64,000 bases of DNA from Hyphomicrobium sp. CS1BSMeth3 (GCF_900117415.1 NZ_FPEI01000006.1:1302001-1366000), one strand, 5' to 3'. Counted from the stretch's first letter, positions 27,042 through 36,491 are shown. A program made the numbers and translations. The notes: generated from the letters alone by a model not told the origin.

Positions 27042-28172
27042 ATGCCGCTTGACGACCCGATGGGCCCCGCAATCACGACCGCCAACGGCAAGGGCAGCGC
27101 GGCGCCGAACCGCCTCGCCGTGATCGACGGCGATATTCACCCAGCCGTTCGCTCGATGGCCGATTTCAAGCCGTACCTGAGCAAGCGCTGGTGGGACCAC
27201 TACGAAACGTACGGGATGCGCCGCAAGCACGGCAGCTCCAACGGCGAGCCCTATCCGAAGTCGGCGCCGCTCGCCTGCCGGCGCGACGCCTGGCCCGAGG
27301 AAGGTGGACGCCCCGGCTCGTCCCTCAGGCTCATGCAGGAGCAGCACCTCGATGCTTATGGCGTCGAGCACGGCATTCTCGGGCCGCTCGGCAATACGGG
27401 CCAGGGCGAGATGAACCTCGAGCTTTCGGCGGCCATGTGCTCGGCGACGAACGACTGGCAGCGCGATACGTTCACGCGGCCGGAGAAGCGGCTCAAGGGC
27501 GGCCTCGTCGTGCCCTACGAGGACGGCGTCGCCTCGGCGAAGGAAATCGAGCGCTGCGGCGCCGACACGGATTTCGGGCAGGTCTTCCTGCTGACGCGCT
27601 CCTCGGAGCCTCTCGGCAGCCGGCGCTACTGGCCGATCTACGAAGCGGCCGAGCGCTACAACCTGCCGATCGGCTTCCACGTGTTCGGCACGAGCGGGCA
27701 TCCGGTCTCGGGTGCCGGCTGGCCCTCGTATTACATCGAGGAAGGCGCGGGGCATTCCACCTCGTGCCAGACGGTCGTGACGAGCCTCGTCATCGAGGGC
27801 GTGTTCGAGCGCTTCCCGAAGCTCAAGGTCGTGATGATCGAGGGCGGCTTCGCATGGGCGCCAGCGCTCGCCTTCCGTCTCGACAAGGTCTTCGAGCGGC
27901 TGCGGAGTGAAGTGCCCCACCTCAAGCGCCGCCCCTCGGAGTACATCCGCGATCACGTGTACTTCACGACGCAGCCCATGGAAGAGCCGGACGATCGCCG
28001 CCACGTGCTCGACATCATGGATTGGATCGGCTGGGACAAGCTGCTGTTCGCCTCGGACTACCCGCATTGGGATTTCGACGATCCCTTCCGCGCGTTCCCG
28101 GCCGGCGTCACCACCGAGCAGCACCGCCGCATCGTCGCCGAGAACGGGAAGTCGGTTTTCCGGCTGAACTGA
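27042..28172 (+). CDS. Amidohydrolase-family protein (PF04909-type), second copy
   Basis: 376 residues with AGGAGG well placed. Same fold as the preceding gene: IDGDIHPAVRS gives the DxH site, GFHVFGTSGHP a further His, and LLFASDYPHWDFDDP the C-terminal Asp. The two are clearly paralogous but diverged. The tandem arrangement with a Rieske protein just downstream suggests linked steps, or two subunits, of one pathway. The substrate is unknown. Confidence 0.87.
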   Translation: MPLDDPMGPAITTANGKGSAAPNRLAVIDGDIHPAVRSMADFKPYLSKRWWDHYETYGMRRKHGSSNGEPYPKSAPLACRRDAWPEEGGRPGSSLRLMQEQHLDAYGVEHGILGPLGNTGQGEMNLELSAAMCSATNDWQRDTFTRPEKRLKGGLVVPYEDGVASAKEIERCGADTDFGQVFLLTRSSEPLGSRRYWPIYEAAERYNLPIGFHVFGTSGHPVSGAGWPSYYIEEGAGHSTSCQTVVTSLVIEGVFERFPKLKVVMIEGGFAWAPALAFRLDKVFERLRSEVPHLKRRPSEYIRDHVYFTTQPMEEPDDRRHVLDIMDWIGWDKLLFASDYPHWDFDDPFRAFPAGVTTEQHRRIVAENGKSVFRLN

Positions 28173-28215
28173 TGCCGCGCAAAGTGCAGGCCCGAACGCT
28201 GGAGCATTCGAGACC

Positions 28216-28632
28216 GTGACCCGTCATGTCGTGGCCCGCGCTGCGGACCTGCCGCCCGGCACGCGCAAGAAAGTCAGCGTCGAGAACCGCGACATCGTGG
28301 TGCTCAACATCAAGGGCGAGCTGTTCGCGCTGTCCGACAAGTGTCCGCACAAGGGCGCGAGCCTGTGCGGCGGTCTCCTCACCGGGCTCGTGCGCTCGGA
28401 TGGCCCTGGCGACTATCAGTATGAGCGCAAGGGCGAGATCCTGCGCTGTCCCTGGCATCAGTGGGAGTTCGACGTGCGCACGGGGCGCTCCTACTGCGAT
28501 CCCCGGCGCATGCGGCTCATGCAGTTCCCGGTCGCGGTCGAGGCCGGCGCAAGCGTCGTCGAGGGACCGTACAAGGCCGAGACGTTCAACGTCAGTGTCG
28601 AGGATGACTACATCGTGCTCGATGTGCCCTGA
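28216..28632 (+). CDS. Rieske (2Fe-2S) domain protein
   Basis: 138 residues from GTG 28216. A complete Rieske cluster site is present: CPHKGAS (CxH) and CPWHQWEF (CxxH), spaced about 45 residues apart. The size suits a stand-alone Rieske ferredoxin of an aromatic-ring oxygenase or a small electron carrier. It follows the amidohydrolase pair by 43 bases and likely shares their transcript. Its last 25 bases overlap the 3' end of the convergent patatin gene. Confidence 0.9.
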   Translation: MTRHVVARAADLPPGTRKKVSVENRDIVVLNIKGELFALSDKCPHKGASLCGGLLTGLVRSDGPGDYQYERKGEILRCPWHQWEFDVRTGRSYCDPRRMRLMQFPVAVEAGASVVEGPYKAETFNVSVEDDYIVLDVP

Positions 28633-29495
28633 GCGGCACCGGCAAGAACACGCTCGGCGAGGAACTGTTTCAGGCGCGCCTTCTCGGGCGCGCATCTCGC
28701 GAGAATTTCGTCCATCTTCGGGAAATCCATGGTGCGGTAGAGCCCGACATCAGGGCGCAGCATCAGGTCCGGCGCGCGCCGCGCTTCCTTCTCGCGCACG
28801 ATGGCATTGAAGAGCGCGAAAAAGGCGCCATCCCACAGCTCCTCTTTCCCGTGAGAAGCAACCGGCCTGCGAAGGTCGGGCCGGCCGCCGACATCGACGG
28901 CGATGGTGATATCGGCCTTGTCCTGGACGACGTCGAACGGCGTGGGATTGGCGAAGCCGCCGTCGAACAGCACGCGACCGTCGATCTCCACCGGCCGCAT
29001 GAGCGAAGGCAATGACGAGCTGGCCGTGATGGCTGGGATGACCGGCCCCTTGCTGAGCACGACCGACTCCATGGTGGCGTAGTCGACAGCCATGAGATGC
29101 AGCGGGATGGTGAGGCGCGCGAAGTCAGTATTAACGGCCTTGGGGAGGAGGATCTCCAAGAGCGTCGGCCCGTCCACAATAGTCGGATAGCGCGGGCTCC
29201 AGAGCTTGAACAGCTTGGATGGATGGCCGAGGATACGCTTCACGACGGCGCTGCGGCCGACGACGAGCGGCGCAAGGTGCGCGCGTATGTCCTTCGCCGA
29301 AAGCCCCGCTGCGTAGCAGGCGCCCATCACGGCGCCGATCGAGCAGCCTGCAATGACCTTCGGGCGGATGCCGAGCTCGTCGAAGGCTTCGAGCATCGCG
29401 ATGTGCGCGGTGCCGCGTGCGGCCCCGCCGCCAAGAGCGAGCGCCACAGTCGGACGCGTAGACGGGCTGGAGAGGGGCTGCGCGTCCATGCTCAT
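28608..29495 (-). CDS. Patatin-like phospholipase
   Basis: 295 residues. The patatin Ser-Asp dyad is intact: oxyanion loop GGGAARG, nucleophile elbow GCSIG and DGG in LFDGGFANP. It is a predicted cytoplasmic acyl hydrolase acting on phospholipids. Its start codon overlaps the stop of the upstream patatin gene by four bases (ATGA), so the two are translationally coupled. The two proteins are paralogues, as shown by LEAFDELGIRP in both. Confidence 0.92.
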   Translation of the reverse strand: MSMDAQPLSSPSTRPTVALALGGGAARGTAHIAMLEAFDELGIRPKVIAGCSIGAVMGACYAAGLSAKDIRAHLAPLVVGRSAVVKRILGHPSKLFKLWSPRYPTIVDGPTLLEILLPKAVNTDFARLTIPLHLMAVDYATMESVVLSKGPVIPAITASSSLPSLMRPVEIDGRVLFDGGFANPTPFDVVQDKADITIAVDVGGRPDLRRPVASHGKEELWDGAFFALFNAIVREKEARRAPDLMLRPDVGLYRTMDFPKMDEILARCAPEKARLKQFLAERVLAGAAQGTSSTM

Positions 29496-30505
29496 TCCTT
29501 GCGTTTACGCGATTTGAGGCCAAGCGAAAGACGGCGACGCTTGGGCGGCGGCGTCTCCATTGCTTGCGGTGACTGATCGGTGATGGCGGGCACCGGCTCG
29601 GCAGCGGGAACCGTGTGGCTGACCATGAGCAGGTCGAGCTTGCGCTTGAGAAGGTCCTTTGCCGGCGCCGCGGCGGCGAGGATCTCGCGAAAGCGGTGGA
29701 ACTCGAGCACGTGAAAAGCATCGACATCGACGTCGATGTAGATATCGGGCTGCTGGCGCTTGAGCTTCTCGCGCACGAGCGAGCGTTGCAGGATCTGCGA
29801 GCACGCGACAATGGCCTCGACCGCGCCCGGGCCCATCTCGCGCGGATCCGATCGCGGCGCGCCCGAAACGTCCACCGCAACACTGATATCCGCAGCCGCC
29901 GAGGCGAGATCGAAAGGCAGCGGATCGACGAGCCCGCCATCCATGAGCGCGCGGTTATTGACGATCACCGGCTGGAAAATGACGGGCAGCGCAATGCTCG
30001 CGGCGATCGCCTGGCGCAGGTCGCCTTCGGTGAAGACGATGCTGTCCTGCGCGTAGAAATCCGTCGCGACAACGGCGAGCGGGATGCGCAGATCCTCGAA
30101 GCGGCGCGGCACGCGCGAGGGCAGGATGTGCTCGAGCAGCGTTTCGGGCTTCAGCAGCGAGGAGCGCAGCGAGAAGAGGCGAAAGAGCTTCTGCACCGGA
30201 TCGGAGCGCGCCGCGATCAGATTGCGCGCAAGGTCGAGGCGCTGGGCGAGGATCTCCTCGGTGTGGGCGCGGATGAGCGCCGCCGAGAGCCCGGCGGCAT
30301 AGGCAGCCCCATAGATGGCGCCGATCGACGTGCCGGTGATGAAGGTCGGCCGGATGCCGAGCTCGTCGAAGGCTTCGAGAATGAGCACATGCGCGAGCCC
30401 GCGCGCACCGCCACCCCCGAGCGCGAGCCCAATGCTCGGCTCCCGCGACACCGCCACCGGCCGCCGCGCTTCAGAAGGTTTGCTCGTGACGATACTCTTA
30501 CGCAT
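29492..30505 (-). CDS. Patatin-like phospholipase, longer paralogue
   Basis: 337 residues from ATG 30505; the frame is open to 30967 but that region is antisense to the next gene. Catalytic features are GGGGARG, GTSIG (elbow) and DGGLVDP. Compared with its neighbour it has a C-terminal basic tail (PPPKRRRLSLGLKSRKRKE) that could bind membranes or nucleic acid. It starts 20 bases after the alpha/beta hydrolase stop in a leftward operon that begins with purD. Confidence 0.92.
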   Translation of the reverse strand: MRKSIVTSKPSEARRPVAVSREPSIGLALGGGGARGLAHVLILEAFDELGIRPTFITGTSIGAIYGAAYAAGLSAALIRAHTEEILAQRLDLARNLIAARSDPVQKLFRLFSLRSSLLKPETLLEHILPSRVPRRFEDLRIPLAVVATDFYAQDSIVFTEGDLRQAIAASIALPVIFQPVIVNNRALMDGGLVDPLPFDLASAAADISVAVDVSGAPRSDPREMGPGAVEAIVACSQILQRSLVREKLKRQQPDIYIDVDVDAFHVLEFHRFREILAAAAPAKDLLKRKLDLLMVSHTVPAAEPVPAITDQSPQAMETPPPKRRRLSLGLKSRKRKE

Positions 30506-30525
30506 GTCGCGCGCGTGCGCCCCCG

Positions 30526-31443
30526 TCAGGTGGCAAGCAGAAACGGTATCAGATGCGAGAGCGTGGCTGCCGGCTGCTCCTCGGGCAGGAAATGGCCTGA
30601 CACGACGCCGGCGCCTTGGATATGCGGGCACCACGGCTCCCAAGCCTTGAGCGGCGTGTTGATCGCGCCCTGCCCGCGCTCGACACCCCAGAGTGCCAGC
30701 ATGGGACATGCGATCTGGCGGCCCGCGGCCTTGTCCGCAGTATCGAACGCGACATCGCTCGTCGCGCCCGCGCGATAATCCTCGCAGCTCGCATGAATGA
30801 CCTCGGGCTTCATGAAGGCCGCGCGATAATGTGCAAGCGCTGCCGGGTCGAACGCGGAGAGGTCGCCGCTCGCCGTCCACTGCGTCAGCAGATACTCGAG
30901 GAAGTACACGGGATCGCGCCCGATGAGCGTCTCCGGAAATGGTGCCGGCCGCGCGAGGAAGCTCCAATGGAAGCGCCCGATCACGGTCTCCCTGCGTGTA
31001 TCTGCCCAGGCATCGAGCGTCGTGACGATGTCGAGGACGGCAAGGCGCGAAACGCTGTCGGGATGGTCGAGGGCGAGGCGATATCCAACCCGCGCCCCGC
31101 GATCGTGACTGACGACGGCAAAGCGATCGTGACCGAGCACGCGCATGAGCGCCACGAAGTCAGCGGCCATGGCGCGCTTCGAGTAGGCCAGATGCTGCGC
31201 GTCGACCTCCTCCGAGTCGCCCGGGCCCCGGCTCGCGCCATATCCGCGCAGATCCGGGATGACGAGCGTGAAGTGGCGCGCAAGCTCCGGCGCGACCTTG
31301 TGCCAGCAGACATGTGTCTGCGGATAGCCGTGCAGCAACAGGAGCGGCGGCCCGTTGCCCCCAACGCGGGCGAAGATCTCGGCACCAGGCACGTCGATGA
31401 CGTGCGTCTCGAAACCCGGAAAGAGGTCCGGCAGGTCGGCCAT
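30526..31443 (-). CDS. Alpha/beta hydrolase, predicted haloacetate (fluoroacetate) dehalogenase
   Basis: 305 residues from ATG 31443, with GGAGG at 7 bases; the frame extends upstream into the next gene's 3' end. The residues known from Rhodopseudomonas palustris fluoroacetate dehalogenase are all present at a constant offset of +4: nucleophile Asp114 in SHDRGAR, Arg115, Arg118, acid Asp138, halide-site His159-Trp160 (FHWSFLARPAP), Tyr223 (CEDYRAG) and His284 (SGHFLPEE). This strongly predicts hydrolytic C-F/C-Cl cleavage of haloacetates, or of a closely similar 2-halo acid. Part of the purD-hydrolase-hydrolase-patatin operon. Numbering of the reference enzyme is from memory. Confidence 0.88.
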   Translation of the reverse strand: MADLPDLFPGFETHVIDVPGAEIFARVGGNGPPLLLLHGYPQTHVCWHKVAPELARHFTLVIPDLRGYGASRGPGDSEEVDAQHLAYSKRAMAADFVALMRVLGHDRFAVVSHDRGARVGYRLALDHPDSVSRLAVLDIVTTLDAWADTRRETVIGRFHWSFLARPAPFPETLIGRDPVYFLEYLLTQWTASGDLSAFDPAALAHYRAAFMKPEVIHASCEDYRAGATSDVAFDTADKAAGRQIACPMLALWGVERGQGAINTPLKAWEPWCPHIQGAGVVSGHFLPEEQPAATLSHLIPFLLAT

Positions 31444-31445
31444 GC

Positions 31446-32357
31446 TCACGCCTCCTTTGCACGCAGGAACGGCAGAGCCCGCTCGATCAGCGCCGCCGGA
31501 TTTTCCTCGGGAATGAAATGTCCGCTCTCGATCGGACCGCCGGAAAGATGCGCGCACCACGGCGCCCATACGGCGAGCGGATCCGCAATCTCCGCGAGCG
31601 ATCCTTCCGTCGCCCAGAGCACCTGAACAGGGCACGAGATGCGCGTGCCGGCATCCCGGTCGTTCTGGTCCAAAACCAGATCGACGCGATGTTCCGAGCG
31701 ATAGTCCTCGCAGGTGGCGTGAACGCGATCCGCGTGCGCCAGCATATCGATGTAGTCAGCCATGGCCACAGGATGGATCACATCCGATGATTTCGCCAGT
31801 GTCGCGCGGCGAAAGCGGCTTTCGACCCAATCCTGCGGGTTCTGCATGATCAGGCTCTCGGGGAGCGGGGCCGGCTGTGACAGGAACACGCCGTGCAGCA
31901 TCCCGAACTTGAAGCCCTCCTCCCGGAGCCGCGCAATATCGCTCGTTGCGATGATGTCGAGGAGAACGAGGCGTTCGACGCGCTTTGGCGCATCGAGCGC
32001 GAGGCGGAAGCCGACGCGCGCGCCGCGGTCGTGTCCCATGACGCTGAAATGCTCGTAGCCGAGGGCCGTCATAAGCGCGGCAATATCGAGGGCCATCGTG
32101 CGCTTGGAGTAGGCCCGGTGATTGCCGTCGGACGACGGGCAACCGCTACGGCCATACCCGCGCAGATCAGGCGCGATGACGGTGAAGTGCTGGGCCAGAG
32201 CGGGCGCCACGCGATGCCAGCAGGCGTGCGTCTCAGGATAGCCGTGCAGAAGAAGGAGCGGTGGACCGCGGCCGCCGATCCGCGCGAAGATTTCAACGCC
32301 GCGCGCAATCATGCGCTCGTCGGTGAAGCCCGGAAAGAGCTCGTCCAGAACGGTCAT
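31446..32357 (-). CDS. Alpha/beta hydrolase, dehalogenase paralogue with Trp-to-Gly change
   Basis: 303 residues, starting in a four-base ATGA overlap with the purD stop. It aligns with fluoroacetate dehalogenase without offset: Asp110 (GHDRGAR), Arg111, Arg114, Asp134, His155, Tyr219 (CEDYRSE) and His280 (SGHFIPEE). However, position 156 is Gly ([12 protein letters not shown]) where the dehalogenases have a halide-binding Trp. The hydrolytic machinery is intact but fluoride stabilisation should be weaker, so the substrate may differ (another halo acid, or an ester). It precedes the Trp-containing paralogue by two bases. Confidence 0.85.
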   Translation of the reverse strand: MTVLDELFPGFTDERMIARGVEIFARIGGRGPPLLLLHGYPETHACWHRVAPALAQHFTVIAPDLRGYGRSGCPSSDGNHRAYSKRTMALDIAALMTALGYEHFSVMGHDRGARVGFRLALDAPKRVERLVLLDIIATSDIARLREEGFKFGMLHGVFLSQPAPLPESLIMQNPQDWVESRFRRATLAKSSDVIHPVAMADYIDMLAHADRVHATCEDYRSEHRVDLVLDQNDRDAGTRISCPVQVLWATEGSLAEIADPLAVWAPWCAHLSGGPIESGHFIPEENPAALIERALPFLRAKEA

Positions 32358-33646
32358 CCGCCCGCTTTCTCCTGCCGCTCCCGTGCAATGGCCCTCCAGC
32401 CAATGTCGCGTCGGCAAAAACCGCCGGGCCAGTCGATCTTGTCCACCGCCGCATACGCGCGCGCCTGCGCGTCGCTGACAGTGCGCCCGAGCGCCGTCAC
32501 ATTGAGAACGCGGCCGCCAGTCGCTTGGATCCGCCCGTCGCGCCGCTCGGTGCCCGCATGGAAGATCTGCACGCCGTCGACAGCCGCCGCGGCATCGAGA
32601 CCACGGATCTCCGTGCCCTTGGTGTACTCGCCGGGATAACCCTTCGAGGCCATGACGACCGTGAGCGCCACGTCGTCCGACCAGCGAAGATCGAAGTTGT
32701 CGAGCACGCCGTCCGCTGTCGCGAGCAGCGCGGCGAGCAGATCGGACTTCAGGCGCATCATGAGCACCTGCGTCTCGGGATCGCCAAAGCGCACGTTGTA
32801 TTCAATGAGCTTCGGACCGTCCGCCGTCAGCATGAGGCCCGCAAACAGCACGCCGCGGAAAGGCGTGCCGCGCGCCACCATGCCGCGCACGGTCGGCAGG
32901 ATGATCTCGTCCATGGTGCGCCGGACGAGAGCGGGCGTCATGACCGGCGCCGGTGAATAAGCCCCCATGCCGCCCGTGTTCGGGCCGGTATCGCCGTCGC
33001 CGACGCGCTTGTGATCCTGGGCCGTCGCCAGCGCGAGCGCGTTCTTGCCGTCGACGAGCGCGAAGAAACTCGCTTCCTCGCCATCGAGGAATTCCTCGAC
33101 GACGACCTCATGACCTGCAGCGCCGAACGCACCGGCAAAGCAGGTGTCGATGGCGGCATCGGCCTCGGCGCGCGTCATCGCGATCGTCACGCCTTTACCG
33201 GCCGCGAGGCCATCGGCCTTGATCACGATGGGCAGGGATTGCGATGCCGCATACGCCTTGGCAGACGCCGCATCCGTGAAGCGGCGATAGGCCCCCGTCG
33301 GAATATTGAACTCGGCACAGAGATCCTTGGTGAAGCCCTTGGAGCCCTCGAGCTGAGCTGCCGCACGCGAGGGGCCGAAGACCTTGATGCCTGCCGCACC
33401 GAGATCGTCAGCAAGGCCCGCGACAAGCGGGGCTTCGGGGCCGACGACGACGAAATCGACAGCCTTCTCGCGCGCAAAACGGATGACGGCAGCATGATCG
33501 TCCGTCTTGAGAGGGACGCATTCGGCGACCTCGGCGATGCCGGCATTTCCGGGCGCGCAGTAGAGGCGGCTCAGCAGCGGGCTCGCCGCCAGCGCCCAGG
33601 CGAGCGCATGCTCGCGCCCGCCGGAACCGATCAGTAGGACGTTCAT
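32354..33646 (-). CDS. purD: Phosphoribosylamine-glycine ligase
   Basis: 430 residues, full length. PurD condenses 5-phosphoribosylamine with glycine using ATP to make GAR in purine synthesis. Marks are [20 protein letters not shown] at the start, the ATP-grasp loop [13 protein letters not shown], and [16 protein letters not shown] near the metal site. It is the first gene of a leftward five-gene operon with two dehalogenase-like hydrolases and two patatins, and is divergent from xseA. Confidence 0.97.
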   Translation of the reverse strand: MNVLLIGSGGREHALAWALAASPLLSRLYCAPGNAGIAEVAECVPLKTDDHAAVIRFAREKAVDFVVVGPEAPLVAGLADDLGAAGIKVFGPSRAAAQLEGSKGFTKDLCAEFNIPTGAYRRFTDAASAKAYAASQSLPIVIKADGLAAGKGVTIAMTRAEADAAIDTCFAGAFGAAGHEVVVEEFLDGEEASFFALVDGKNALALATAQDHKRVGDGDTGPNTGGMGAYSPAPVMTPALVRRTMDEIILPTVRGMVARGTPFRGVLFAGLMLTADGPKLIEYNVRFGDPETQVLMMRLKSDLLAALLATADGVLDNFDLRWSDDVALTVVMASKGYPGEYTKGTEIRGLDAAAAVDGVQIFHAGTERRDGRIQATGGRVLNVTALGRTVSDAQARAYAAVDKIDWPGGFCRRDIGWRAIARERQEKAGG

Positions 33647-33807
33647 CCGCCTGCCCCTTATTATGCAGCGCCCATGACGCGCCGGGCCGCCCCCGAATTA
33701 TAGCGCCGTGGCCTATCCCGCCGGGTCGCTGCGTCGCAAGAATATCGCACCGCGCAGCCCTTGCTGCGGCCAAGTTCATGTAGCATGAACAGCGTTGTAA
33801 CAAACGG

Positions 33808-35409
33808 GTGCGATTCGTGGCAGAGCCAGTCCGCGCCGGCCGCGCCGGCGCCAGCAACAACCCGGAACTGACCGTTACCGAGCTCTCCAATGCCATCAAG
33901 CGGGCACTGGAGGACAACTTCGGCTTTGTCCGGCTCCGGGGTGAGATTTCAGGCTATCGGGGACCGCACGCCTCGGGCCACTGCTACTTCGCGCTCAAGG
34001 ACGACAAGTCCAAGATCGAGGCTGTCATCTGGCGCGGTGTCTTCCAGAAGCTCCGCTTCAAGCCCGAGGAAGGCCTCGAGGTCATCGCAACGGGCAAGGT
34101 GACGAGCTATCCCGGCTCGTCGAAATATCAGATCGTCATCGAGGCGCTGGAGCCCGCGGGCGTCGGCGCGCTCATGGCGCTACTCGAAGAGCGCCGGCGC
34201 AAGCTCGCCGCCGAGGGGCTCTTCGCGGAGGAGCGCAAGCGGCCGCTGCCGTTCCTGCCGCGCGTCGTCGGCATCGTCACCTCGCCGACCGGCGCCGTCA
34301 TCCGCGACATGCTTCACGGCTTCGAGGAGCGCTATCCGGCGCACGTCATCGTGTGGCCCGTGCGCGTGCAGGGCGAGACGAGCGCCAAGGAAGTGGCGGC
34401 GGCCATCCGCGGCTTCAATGGTCTGCCGGTCGATGGCCCCGTGCCGCGCCCTGACGTGCTGATCGTCGCGCGCGGCGGCGGCAGCCTCGAGGATCTCTGG
34501 GGCTTCAACGAGGAAATCGTCGTTCGCGCCGCGGCCGAGAGCGCTATTCCGCTCATCTCGGCGGTCGGCCACGAGACGGACTGGACACTCATCGATCTCG
34601 CCGCAGATGCGCGCGCGCCGACGCCGACGAAGGCCGCCGAATGGGCCGTGCCAAAACACGGCGAGCTCGTCGAGCGCATCGGCGATCTCGCGCTGCGGCT
34701 CAGAAAATGCATCAATCGCACCATCGAAGCTGCGCGCACGCATTTGAAGGCCGCCGCACGCGGCATTCCTCGTCTCGAAGACCTGCTCGCACTGCCGCGC
34801 CAGCGCTTCGATGCCGTGGAGCGTCGCCTTGCGCGCGCGCTCGATGCCAATACGCAGGCGCACGGCAAGCGCCTTGCGCGCGTCGAAGCCCGCTTCCAGC
34901 CGCGTCTCGTCACGCAACTCCTCGAGCGCGATCGCCAGCGTCTGGAACGCGCCCAGCGCGCCGGCCTCACGGCACTGGCACGACGTACATCGACGCAGCG
35001 CACGCGCTTCGAGCGCTTTGCTGCGCGTCTGACGCCGCACCCGCTCCGCCATCGCGTCGTGCGTCTCGACGAGCGCCTCGTAGATCTGTCGGGGCGCCTG
35101 CGGCAAGGATTTGCGAGCCGACTGGTACTCGAGCGGCGCGCGCTGGATGCGCAAGCGCAGATGCTCGCCTCGCTGAGCTATCAGAGCGTGCTCAAGCGCG
35201 GCTTTGCGGTCGTGCGTGACGCAGAGGGACGTGCCGTGCGCAGCGTTTCCACTCTCGCGATCGATGCACGCGTGGGCCTTGAGCTTGCCGATGGACGCGC
35301 GAGCGCCAGCATCACAGCGGTGGATGCCGCTGAGAGCAAGCCCGCAGAGACGCCGAAGCCGCGCGCACCGAAACGCAGCGGCCCGGATGGGCAAGGCTCG
35401 CTCTTCTGA
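33808..35409 (+). CDS. xseA: Exodeoxyribonuclease VII large subunit
   Basis: 533 residues from GTG 33808; a GTG at 33817 is possible. The N-terminal OB fold (LTVTELSNAIKRALEDNFG, VRGEISGYRGPHASGHCYF) is followed by the catalytic region VGIVTSPTGAVIRDMLH and ARGGGSLEDLWGFNEE, then a long coiled-coil region rich in Arg/Leu and a C-terminal YQSVLKRGFAVVRD segment. It forms the nuclease that degrades single-stranded DNA to oligonucleotides, together with the small subunit XseB, which is not adjacent. The tail after residue 490 is Pro/Lys-rich. The divergent purD-xseA arrangement is familiar from Rhizobiales. Confidence 0.96.
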   Translation: MRFVAEPVRAGRAGASNNPELTVTELSNAIKRALEDNFGFVRLRGEISGYRGPHASGHCYFALKDDKSKIEAVIWRGVFQKLRFKPEEGLEVIATGKVTSYPGSSKYQIVIEALEPAGVGALMALLEERRRKLAAEGLFAEERKRPLPFLPRVVGIVTSPTGAVIRDMLHGFEERYPAHVIVWPVRVQGETSAKEVAAAIRGFNGLPVDGPVPRPDVLIVARGGGSLEDLWGFNEEIVVRAAAESAIPLISAVGHETDWTLIDLAADARAPTPTKAAEWAVPKHGELVERIGDLALRLRKCINRTIEAARTHLKAAARGIPRLEDLLALPRQRFDAVERRLARALDANTQAHGKRLARVEARFQPRLVTQLLERDRQRLERAQRAGLTALARRTSTQRTRFERFAARLTPHPLRHRVVRLDERLVDLSGRLRQGFASRLVLERRALDAQAQMLASLSYQSVLKRGFAVVRDAEGRAVRSVSTLAIDARVGLELADGRASASITAVDAAESKPAETPKPRAPKRSGPDGQGSLF

Positions 35410-35412
35410 AAG

Positions 35413-35546
35413 TCATAAAAGACGGGGGTTCGGGGGTGTCCCCCGAGCCGGGTTACAGGGCGGCAGCCCTGTTCGCGCCTTCGGCGCGACGGGGGCTAGC
35501 CCCCACACCCCTACTGGGAGGGACACCCTCCCAGACCCGCCCGTCC
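35413..35546. repeat. GC-rich gene-end repeat, extended multi-hairpin copy
   Basis: Fills the gap between the convergent xseA and DMT transporter genes. It starts AAAGTCATAAAAGAC, then a run of hairpins: CGGGGGTGTCCCCCG (35431-35445), GGGCGGCAGCCC, GCGCCTTCGGCGC, GGGGGCTAGCCCCC and TGGGAGGGACACCCTCCCA, ending in TTATTTTGTTTTTG inside the last codons of the transporter gene. It is likely to stop transcription in both directions. Confidence 0.8.
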
Positions 35547-36491
35547 TTATTTTGTTTTTGTCGCGGGCCGGTTCACGAGCCAAAGGCCCAGCACGACGAC
35601 GACCAGACCGACGCCGAGATAGATCGTCAGCGGCTCTCCGAGCAGAAGCACACCGGCGGCGACGCCGAATGCCGGCGTGATCATCAGGAAAGCCATGACA
35701 CGCGAGGCGGGGTAGCGCGTCATGAGCCAGAGACTTGTTGTGAACGTGATGAAGGCGACGAAGACGACGGTATAGCCGAATGCGCCCAGCACAAGCGGCG
35801 AGGGATCGGTGATCCCGCGTTCACCGAGTGCGAGTGAAATGATTGGAAGCAGAAGGCCCGATATCAGGAGCTGCATGAAGATCACGCGCTCGGGCCGCTC
35901 GGCTGCCAGACGCGTCGCACGGATGCTGAGCGTCAGCAGGCCCCACGAGATACCTCCCGCGAGGCAGAGCAGATCACCCGTGAGCGAGCTGATGCCTGTT
36001 GTCTCGCGCCCAGCGAGCACGACCATGATACCGGCAAGCGCAGCGAGCAGGCCTGCCGCCTTCGACCATGTCAGACGATCGCCCGGAATGAGGAAGTGCG
36101 CACCCGCCGCGACGACGAACGGCGACGTATAGAGAAAGATCACCGCCCGCGAGGCTGTCGTGCGATCGAGGCCGGGATAAAGGAAGGCGAATTCGGCCGT
36201 GAAGAAGAGGGCCGAGATGATCATCGGCAGGATCGCGACCCGGCTCACGCGGAGCGATATGCCGCGCACCGCACAGAGAAGTCCGACGAGCGCCGCAGCG
36301 AGCAGCGAGCGGAGCCCTCCCTGCAGGATCGGCGAGATGCCGGCGTTCGCGACCTTCATCGCCACCTGGCCGATGCCGAGGAAGATGCACAGCAAGGTCA
36401 GGATGGAAACAGCGAAGACGTCGAGGCGATCATGCGCGACCTTGATCGCCGCGCGCCGCGCCAGCTCAGCGTCTGCGTTTCCGTCCTGCAT
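35547..36491 (-). CDS. EamA/DMT-family transporter
   Basis: 314 residues from ATG 36491; the frame is open to 36782 but the upstream part is polar and unlike the family. About ten hydrophobic segments form two EamA repeats, for example VFAVSILTLLCIFLGIG, AAGLLAALAGIMVVLAG and LGVGLVVVVLGLWLV. Family members export small metabolites such as amino acids or import solutes; the substrate is unknown. It is convergent with xseA, and its 3' end is embedded in the repeat between them. Confidence 0.87.
   Translation of the reverse strand: MQDGNADAELARRAAIKVAHDRLDVFAVSILTLLCIFLGIGQVAMKVANAGISPILQGGLRSLLAAALVGLLCAVRGISLRVSRVAILPMIISALFFTAEFAFLYPGLDRTTASRAVIFLYTSPFVVAAGAHFLIPGDRLTWSKAAGLLAALAGIMVVLAGRETTGISSLTGDLLCLAGGISWGLLTLSIRATRLAAERPERVIFMQLLISGLLLPIISLALGERGITDPSPLVLGAFGYTVVFVAFITFTTSLWLMTRYPASRVMAFLMITPAFGVAAGVLLLGEPLTIYLGVGLVVVVLGLWLVNRPATKTK

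Noticed and set aside
28216-28632. Rieske gene as nitrite reductase small subunit
   Set aside because: NirD lacks the intact CxH/CxxH ligand set seen here in many members, and no NirB or nitrate genes are nearby.
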